From: Zygnema circumcarinatum
Lineage: Eukaryota; Streptophyta; Zygnematophyceae; Zygnematales; Zygnemataceae
DNA length: 30,145 nt
Assembly (NCBI GenBank): GCA_037447605.1
Contig: CM074818.1
Span: forward strand, 131,584-161,728
Reading direction: 5' to 3'
A program made the translations under genes and the position numbers. The notes beneath the pieces are model-generated. The model was not told where the DNA came from. It saw only the letters and a list, made by a program, of their open reading frames with translations, and did not search any database. How positions within the stretch are numbered: position 1 is the stretch's first letter; each line of letters opens with the position of its first letter. Positions 22,900 through 30,145 of the stretch are shown here, one piece after another.

Positions 22900-24181
22900 G
22901 TGCCGCATGGTGAAGTTAAAGTTCGAGGGCGAGTCGTGATTGCGGGACTCGACAAACGTTCAAATCCACGAATTTGAACTGTAAAATCTTCCACACCCTT
23001 CATTCTCCCGTTCAAACTAGTTGACGAACTTTACAAGTCATTCATTCCCCAAAAAGGTGTTCAAATCCCCAACCACAGGACATTGCTGTTCCGCCACATG
23101 TTCACAGGCGAAAGTGCAAGAAGGAAGCCTAGCTCAGCAGGTCGACCTACGGCTGAAAGGCAGACGAAAGCCTCGCAAAATTTGGGTCGCTCGTTACCGC
23201 CTCATATTGCAAAATGTTGCGTGGAGCAGGAAAAATGTTCTAGATCCTAAGAATGAAAAATGATGAAATCGTTGGAATGCACGGGGACAACACGCACAGC
23301 CCTGCGAGGCAGGCCGCACGCCCTTCACTGTCCCCTTCACTGCTTGGACAACCGCCGACGGACGGACCCGCGGCGGCGACCTCCAGTAGCCCTCCTCACC
23401 CATGGCGGCAGGTCTCAACGCGCAAGGTACAGATAGCTGTCGGCCTCACAGGCGTGCACAACAGTCGGTGGGGTATCCATCCAACGCGTGCACGCGCATG
23501 ACGGCGTCTTGTGAACGGCACACACTCTCCTCACGCAACGAAACCAGAAGAACCGCCATTAACATGATTCCGACAAATTCAGCAGAAGGAACCAAGCATG
23601 TGCCAAAAAAGAAAGTGCGTCTCGGTTCATGGCGGTTTCGCTCAAGCCTCGTTCGGACCCTCCTCCTGCCGGAACCCTCTTGCCCCTTCGGTTTCTTGTG
23701 ACATGGGGATGAAGGGATGCTGGCAAACCAGTGAGAGCTGCACTGTAAAGAGTGCGCTGCCGGGTCTGGCAGAAGGACCGGCTCCTCGGCTGCCCTGGCC
23801 TGCCCCTCACGGCTCCTCTCCTTGCACAGAGCAACTGCGCCCATGGCCTGCACCGCCTCTCCATTGACGGATGAAACGGTGTGCACTGCAACGTGCTGCC
23901 GAGATTACTTTATATGCGAATATGATGCTGTTCACCACTGACAAACCTATACTTGAGTCTCCGTTGAGTATGAAACAAAGTCTATGATCTTCAGAGCAGC
24001 GGACTTCATCAAACATTGAAGCTACGCTCAAGATTTTATTTTTTCTTGTCGTATCCATGTCCCAGCCGCTTGTCGTTCCACAAAGGTGACCCATTTTATC
24101 GCAGCAGTGCAGAACTTCCCTTGGTGATAATGCCTCGTCCTCATCATCCCTCAGGCGGCCGCCGAAGGCAGTGGCGCCGCT
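22900..24181. other. Unassigned intergenic region left of the thioredoxin gene
   Basis: No gene recognised in about 1.3 kb. The right end should be the thioredoxin 3' UTR. Two short hairpins sit side by side at 22930-22951 (CGAGTC/GACTCG) and 22958-22979 (GTTCAAAT/ATTTGAAC), and TTCAAA recurs several times between 22700 and 23070. Short open frames occur on both strands at 23400-23890 but none joins into a convincing spliced gene. Confidence 0.4.
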
Positions 24182-26008
24182 CTATGCAGAGGCCAGAGCA
24201 CCCTCGACGGTCGCAATGAGGTCCGTCGACGACATGGCGCCCTCCTGCACCCGACCCGGCAGCGGCAGCGGCAGCGAGACTGGTCAGCGCCGAACACATG
24301 GGACACATGGGAGACTGCAGCTTCAAAAACGCTTCAGAACTAACCATGCGATAAATAGGCCGGCCTTTTCGGAAGAGAATCATCGTCGGTAACGCCTGCA
24401 CTTGATATGCAGAGGCCAGCCGTGGGTACTTCTCCGTATCAATCTTCACCTGATACAGAGAACCCCCAAGGATACTCTCCACACAAATTATTCATGTGAT
24501 CGTCCTCCTAGTCTTAGTAAGGAATTTTTCTCACAAAGGGAGACACTGTTGTGCAGCAGACTGCCCACAGACGAGCACATGCATGAGCCGCCTTAGGGAG
24601 ATGGAGGTGAAGCAGGCTGGCCTCACAATCTTGGCGAGGTCCTTCCGCTGCGCAGCAACCTCCTGCAGCACTCCCGCCATGAGCTGGCACGGCCCGCACC
24701 TGCGCACTCCCATCGCTTCAGCTAGTGAGGCGCCACCGAGGCCGCCACAGGAGCAGAGCATGCAGCGCCAATGCCCTAGCTCGTAACCTCGCGATGTTAA
24801 TGGAGCAATCCGATTTACAGCCAAAACGAAACGTGAAAGTGATTCAATACTCAAGGGCAAACAACTCTGGATGCATTTGAAGCACACCAAGTGCATAACA
24901 GGTTTATTTTCGTTAGCTGGTATGCCACTCAAATAGAAGACGCAGATGATTTCACCGAGGGTCATCAAGAAAAGCAAACATTCAGAGCACAAAGTGGACA
25001 GAGATGAACGTGATGACGAATGAGATAATTTATCCACGTATGCATGAGAAATGCAATGGGTACTAAAACTCACCAGGTGGCATAGAAGTCGACTAGCACA
25101 ACGTCCTCCTCTGCGAGCATTTCTTCAAAGGATGAAAATGTCTGTCGGGCAGCCTGAAGCCGATGTGCAAAACGAGTCACGAAAAGCCCGAGCTTCCCTT
25201 TAAGCATATGCAACGACCAGCGGCGGCGTTTCGAAACCAAAAACCTCTCAGAGCATCAGCTACATCACGAGGAAATATCTGTTTTAAAACAATTATCTGG
25301 TTTGCGTCGATGAGGCTTATTCTCAAGGTTTTTGGAAAACAAAGATCCTCCTTGTCACATTTTCCTCAGCCGTTCATCTATGCATAGCCAACCTCTGTAT
25401 TTTTTTGTGTAAGCATTTCAGGCGAAGTTCCCAGCCAAATATTTGCCACCCTCGAAATGTCAGCAGGAGTACGAGGCTTGTTAAGCAACATATTTCGACG
25501 CAGTAAACTCGAAGGAACATCGATTACGACAAGAGAGGCAAGAAACACACTGGAAAATGCAAAATCTGCAGGGAAGAAGACGCTGCCAACAAAAGCAAAC
25601 GTCCCAAAATTACAACAGCGGAGACAAAATCTTAGCAGTTACGTCTAATCGATTCAAGTATTGGCGAATACACAAGGTTTGCTTTTCAGAGTTTGAGATG
25701 AAGGCGGCAAACTTCCATATCTTGTTCCAGCACTGCGTATAATAAGCGCGGCAAGCTCAGCAAACGCGACAGGATCGGCAGCGGCTCCTCACCTGCAAGG
25801 CGCCCGGTCGCGGCTTCCGCGTCTGTCCTGGCCGGCCACCCACGCTCGTCTCCCATGCAGAAAGGAAGGGGGGGGAGGAGAAGGAGGGCGCGGGGCGGGG
25901 CGAGGCCTCGGGCAGCGTCCTGCGCGTCTCGCAGAGCAGGCCGGCGGGCCGCGCAAGGGGGGCGCAGGCCGCGCCGAACGCGGCCAGGGAGGACAAAGCG
26001 GCCGCCAT
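24182..26008 (-). CDS. TRXy: Chloroplast thioredoxin y
   Basis: A small stromal dithiol-disulfide oxidoreductase; y-type thioredoxins reduce peroxiredoxin Q and related antioxidant targets. Five exons join in frame: 26008-25793, 25153-25074, 24699-24627, 24449-24345 and 24244-24182, giving 178 residues. Exon 1 encodes a 72-residue Ala/Arg/Pro/Ser-rich plastid transit peptide; the mature part begins near RQTFSSFEEML. The active site is W99-C100-G101-P102-C103 (VDFYATWCGPCQLMAGVLQEV). VKIDTEKYPRLASAYQVQA and LPTMILFRKG, with the cis-proline, follow, and the protein ends in EGAMSSTDLIATVEGALASA. QTFSSF plus CGPCQLM and IDTEKYP point to the y type rather than x, m, f or z. Intron 1 is 639 bp. It is divergently arranged with the golgin gene. 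Confidence 0.94.
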
Positions 26009-26729
26009 GGCTGCCTCTCCCCCTCCAGTCTACGGGGCAGGGACAGGCAAAAACAGGGCCTGGGGTAGGGGCCTTGTTCCTATGCCCGCAGCGGTCCTCG
26101 CTTTCACATCAAAACGGACCGATTGTGCCCTCTTCAGTAGGGGGTGTCAGACTTAACAAAATCTTACGAAAAGCGTTACGAAAAAAAAGGTTACGAAAGT
26201 ACTCCGCCGCAGGAGGATCGCTATTATACTGAAGTACTCGTTCTGATGTCAAACTTACGAACACGCGTACTGAAATTTTTTAAGTCTGACACCCCCTAGT
26301 AGTACGGGAGGGAGTACTGACGATTTTTTCCGCTCTCGCCGCTGCCCGCTCCGGTCCCTCGCGATCGCCCACCCGTCGCATCGCATCCGGCGCGAGGCCA
26401 GATCTGTTGCCAGATCTTTCTCAGATCTGGACCAGATCGATCCGGCCCCTACGATCGCGCGGTCCGCAATCAGGCGCGGCGCGCGCAATCTCCGTGGCGG
26501 ATACGGATCGCCTCGCGCGCATCTCCCCATTGCCGTACAGCCAACTGGCTCGTACGGCGGCCACTGCGTACGGACTCCTACGTCACCGAGCCTTCTCGTA
26601 CGGCAGGCTGGCTGCGTGGAACTGTACGGCAGGCGGCGTCGCGGGGACAGGCGCTGCTGCTGCTGTGGTTGTTCAGAGAGGCGCTCGCTGATTGCTTGAG
26701 AGGGAAAGGGCAGGGGCAGGGGCGCGGCC
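26009..26729. promoter_or_regulatory. Divergent promoter between TRXy and golgin genes
   Basis: A 721-bp spacer between two start codons, containing a MITE-like insertion (26138-26298). On the golgin side, five GTAC sites (26535, 26552, 26568, 26598, 26624; four as GTACGG) lie 105-195 bp before the golgin ATG. A purine-rich tract (26697-26724) immediately precedes the ATG. Near 26401-26435 AGATCTG-type repeats occur. Confidence 0.55.
26138..26298. mobile_element. MITE-like element with 19-bp perfect terminal inverted repeats
   Basis: TAGGGGGTGTCAGACTTAA (26138-26156) is repeated as its exact reverse complement at 26280-26298. If the outer TA on each side is a target-site duplication, the element is 157 bp (26140-26296), as expected of a Tc1/mariner-type MITE. 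The inner sequence has four TTACGAA-type subterminal motifs (near 26164, 26175, 26191 and 26256) and no coding capacity. It sits inside a divergent promoter. Class is inferred from the TA flanks alone. Confidence 0.75.
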
Positions 26730-29700
26730 ATGGCGTGGCTGCCCAATGTGTCGCTGGCGGACCTGGGCGGCTTCGCGGACGCTGTGAACAAACTGAGCGA
26801 GAGCGTGAAGAGCATCGAGACCTCTTTCGACTCCGCACTCGGCTTTCAGGGGGCTGCCGGTACTGTCTGTCCGTCGGCCCTCCCTCGCATCTGTCCTCCA
26901 CCGTCTTCCTCTCTCTCCTGCGCGCTCGTCCGCCACAGGAGAGCTGGGATCCCGCTGAACCCTTTTCCATTGGCGTGCAGGTGCCGCGGAGAGTAAGCCT
27001 GGCGCTGCGCCTCCCTCGGCCTCCCCCTCCCCCTCCCTGCAGGCTGCGGATGCGCCCGCCGAGAGTCGCGATGGGCCCGGGGAGGCGCGGCCTCACGGCG
27101 AGGGGGCGCCCAGCAGCGGGGCTCCCAACGGCACAGCGCACGATTCAGAGCTCGGCGATTCCCATGGCCATGCCGGCCATGGTGACCATTGCGGCCGTGG
27201 CGACCTTGACAATCATGGCGACCATGGCGGCCCTGGCGGGCGTGCTCGTGAGCCGGCTGTCGATCTCCGCGAATCGGATCCTGTGCATCCGGCGGAGGTT
27301 GCGGTCGGGGCAGCGGAAACTCCTGAACCTTCTCAAGGCAGCGAGGCAGCGCGGGCACAGGAGCCCGAGCCAGCGGATAAGGCCTCTCTGCTCGTCAGCA
27401 GCAATGAGGCCGCGGTGGCTGCAGCAGAGGAGGAACCGGAAGGGGGTTTCACGGCAGAAGGTCAGAGTGCACGTGATCTGGAAAAGGAGCAGGTGAGGGA
27501 TGCGAGAGAACCCTTCACAACATCAGTCAGTGAGAGTGTAGATGCAGTACATCCAAAGGTGCATTCGGAGCTCGAGGCAAAAGCGGAAGTGTTAGGGCAG
27601 CCAAAGGGAGCGCAGGAGGAAGATAATGCCGTGCAGCTCCCGTCTGGTAGCACAGATGAGGAGTCTTGGAAAGAACCAATCTCGAGCTCCTCCGAGTTTG
27701 ATGCAGAGCTTCCCGCGTCCTCCGCTCCCCCGCCGCCTTCATCAAAGAGTGATTTTGAAGAGGCTGAATCACTCTTAGGAGCTTCGGTAGGACAGCTTTC
27801 TCGTCCTCCCAGCAGCAAATCAGAACAGGTGGAGCAGCCGTATATTGTGAAGCAGGAGGAGGCCCGTTCTTCTCCGCTTGAAGGTGAACCTTCTCAAGTG
27901 ACGAATGTGCCCATACGGCATTTGAATGAAATAGACAACAAATCTGTTATCCATCAAGAGGAGAATGCGAAGCTGCGAGCAGAGCTGTCTCAAATGGAGA
28001 TTTCTTTGCAGGCTGCAGCTCGACAGGCTCAGGTGGGAGACTGCTTTTGGAAGGGTAGGAATGCTTTATCGTTCTTTTTATTTTTTTCGCAGAGAGTTCC
28101 GTTAATGCCCCTTTAGGAGAAGGGAATCCAGAAGCGAACTGTCACTGCTGTGCCATCACTGCTTAGTAGTTGCCTAAAGGTGCAAAGTGGCTTTCCGGGG
28201 TTAGTGGGTCAAGGAGTCAGCTTAAAATTGTTTAGCTTTGGAGCCCAGACGCGCTTCTGTGAAGGCTTAAAGCGCTAGTCGTGGCATTGCCAGCGTTCAC
28301 TCTGCTTTCATCTAGTGAGAACGTGACAACTTAAGTGACCTACTTGACCTTTGGCTACTGGTGGGAGCGATGAGAATAACTTTGGGGTTTAAACTGCAGA
28401 TAAAAGCGGACGAGCTAGCGCGGTTTATGGCTGCAAACGACGAGTTGAATTGTCGTCTTGAGGAGCTGAAGGCGAAGGTGAACGAGTCAAAGGTGTGCCT
28501 TTCGAATCCTCCCGGCAAATTGTCACAGGAATGGACTCATTGCCGCTGCCAGACCAGAGCTGATTGTTGCTTTACAGAAGGGAAGCGAGTGCAGGACGAA
28601 GCAAAGAAGACCAGCGAGGCGGAGGTAGAGGCTTTGCGAGAGGAGTATCAGCATCGACTGAGTGCGGCGGAGCGGAAGGTCTGACGCATGATGCGACACA
28701 AGCTGTAATGAACTTTGTGTGATGCAAGCACCGTCTTGATTGTTTTCTAAGTGAAAAGATTTGTCGGAGGACGCGTGCATGTGCGTCGCCAAATGTGAAT
28801 TGAATACGGAGAGAGACGCAAAGGCGGGGCCGGCTGGCGGATGTGATGCGGCGCAGGTGTATGCTCTTACCAAAGAGCGGGACATGATGCGGAGGGAACA
28901 AAGCCGTAAGAGCGATACGTCGGCGTTGTTGAAGGAGAAGGATGAGATCATCAAGCAGGTGATGGCGGAAGGTATGTCCTGCATCAGACCTTACTCTCGA
29001 CAGACCTGGTGCGTGACTTATTTCAGATTGTATAAGCATTGGATTTTGGGAGATGCGAGTAGAGACTGTTCAGTGCTGAGGAATGGACTGTAATAATTTG
29101 GAGGGTGGGCATACGTGTTTGTGGCAGGGGAGGAGTTGTCGAAGAAGCAAGCAGCGCAGGAGTTGCAAATGAAGAAGCTGCGCTCGCAGGTCGGTGGCCA
29201 AAGTTTAACTTCTTCCTCCCACCCTTCCGTTTACCTGCTGGTCACCTCTCAGAGATGACTGTAATGGCATTGTAGAAGGGAGCTAAGTGCGTCAGTCCTT
29301 TTTTCGCCAAGAGTGGGGGTCAAACCACAAGCACAGGGTAGAGCTGGCATTTAGGGTATCGGCTGAGACTCCCACTGCTTGTGGAAATCTTGGGGGAAAA
29401 CAGATTCGAGAGCTGGAGGATGAGAAGCAGCGCCTGTCGTCTAAGCTGCAGGTGAAGTTCCAATTCTACTTCTTCGTACTCTTTGCAGTATTCTGACACC
29501 AGGAGCAGCAGGAGGCAACTGAGGATAATGCTCTTCGTAGATTGTTGCAAGCTTCATGCGCTTCGCTGCGCTGTATCGTAAAGCCAAAGTACGGTTATGC
29601 AGGTGTGGCTTGCTGGGGATCGAGCCGTTTCAAAATTTGTTTTTGGCATTGATGTGGAGGATTGCTTTTGTAATTTTTTCACTTTTTAGGGTTTTTAGAA

Positions 29701-30145
29701 TTCTGTGCTAAAGATGGTAGTTTCTGTCTAATATCGGGCACGGAAGCGAGTATTTGGAGACAATGCAGGTGGAAGAGGCACGAGCGGAGAGCATGAAGAA
29801 AGACAAGGCCCAGACAGAGAGAGCGCTACAGGAGGCAGTAGAGAGAGGACAGACGGAGCTCGCAGCGCAGAAGGAGTTTTATGTGGCCGCTTTGGCAGAA
29901 GCGAAGGAGGCGCAGGCGCAGGCGGAAGCGCAAGCAGACAGCGAAGCGAAGGCAGATTCCGACAGAAAGCTTCGAGAAGCTGCGGAGCGAGAACGCTCGC
30001 TTGTGGGCACAGTGGAGGAGCTGCGGCAGACGCTTAGCCGCACAGAGCAGCAGGTGGGGGCACGCCGCGGCCTCCCTCTGCCTCTCCCTCTCCTCTCTGT
30101 CTCTGTGTGTCTCTGACGGCGTCTGTGGGGGGGGGGGGGGGCTGC
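26730..30145 (+). CDS. GC5: Golgin candidate 5 / TMF1 homologue, N-terminal part, partial
   Basis: A long coiled-coil Golgi tethering protein of the TMF family. Nine exons join in frame: 26730-26864, 26939-26992, 27043-28032, 28400-28492, 28595-28678, 28857-28971, 29128-29189, 29404-29451 and 29769-30053; a donor follows at 30054 and the rest is off the right edge. The N-terminus (MAWLPNVSLADLGGF, then AVNKLSESVKSIETSFDSAL) and ESWDPAEPF match plant GC5. A 330-residue acidic low-complexity exon follows, with a His/Gly-rich segment at about residues 102-126. The coiled coil then matches GC5 closely: AARQAQIKADELARFM, EVEALREEYQHRLSAAERK, VYALTKERDMMRREQ, LLKEKDEIIKQVMAEGEEL, and ELRQTLSRTEQQ. 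The donors of exons 1 and 2 are ambiguous by a few codons. The C-terminal Rab-binding part is not in the window. Confidence 0.92.
30127..30141. repeat. Run of 15 G
   Basis: Homopolymer in an intron of the golgin gene near the right edge; its exact length may be affected by sequencing error. Confidence 0.8.

Noticed and set aside
23446-23886. Minus-strand frames between the MYB and thioredoxin genes
   Set aside because: Several short frames are open, but no combination with GT-AG sites yields a continuous recognisable protein.
23402-23920. Possible small plus-strand gene starting ATGGCGGCAGGTCTCAACG (NDUFS5-like beginning)
   Set aside because: It would need a 25-bp intron, far shorter than any other here (about 75 bp minimum), and the downstream exons do not match the family.
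29500-29600. Extra golgin exon (GAGCAGCAGGAGG after an AG)
   Set aside because: Joining exon 8 (ending SKLQ) directly to 29769 reproduces the spacing of plant GC5 exactly, so no exon is missing there.

Overview
The window is nuclear DNA of a photosynthetic eukaryote, most likely a green alga or other member of the green lineage. The evidence is GC-rich, intron-rich genes with GT-AG introns (about 75 bp to 1.5 kb), plant-type plastid proteins (TROL with a ferredoxin-NADP reductase tethering motif, thioredoxin y, a CYP20-2-like cyclophilin), a plant-type R2R3-MYB with a DLNxxP repression motif, a golgin candidate 5 homologue, and scattered Arabidopsis-type telomere motifs (CCCTAAA). No operon, phage or CRISPR feature is present. 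The exact species cannot be read from the sequence.

Layout. 1-1592 (-): 5' part of an ABCC/MRP-type ABC transporter, running off the left edge, with a promoter rich in G-boxes at 1593-2200. 2897-5358 (-): mitochondrial succinyl-CoA ligase alpha subunit. 5359-6016: divergent promoter. 6017-8437 (+): plastid cyclophilin of the CYP20-2 type. 9171-12317 (+): thylakoid rhodanese-like protein TROL. 12935-13272 (-): a possible orphan membrane-protein gene fragment. 13537-17091 (-): ArfGAP of the ARFGAP2/3 (plant AGD8-10) type, whose last exon lies behind a 1.47-kb intron. 17092-19642: non-coding or unassigned. 19643-21377 (-): R2R3-MYB. 21378-24181: long upstream region with a striking cluster of CGTAC dyads, then unassigned sequence. 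24182-26008 (-): thioredoxin y. 26009-26729: divergent promoter carrying a 157-bp MITE-like element. 26730-30145 (+): golgin candidate 5/TMF1 homologue, running off the right edge.

I rebuilt the genes by joining exons at GT-AG sites so that the frame stays open and the product aligns with remembered family sequences; all eight models are in frame throughout. Three plastid genes concern redox and photosynthetic electron flow: TROL tethers FNR, CYP20-2 is an NDH-associated cyclophilin in Arabidopsis, and TRX y is a stromal reductant. Two others serve vesicle traffic at the Golgi (ArfGAP and golgin). The most interesting material outside the genes is regulatory: four near-evenly spaced G-boxes upstream of the ABCC gene, an array of palindromic CGTAC sites upstream of the MYB gene that recurs in other promoters, and purine/pyrimidine tracts just upstream of every start codon.
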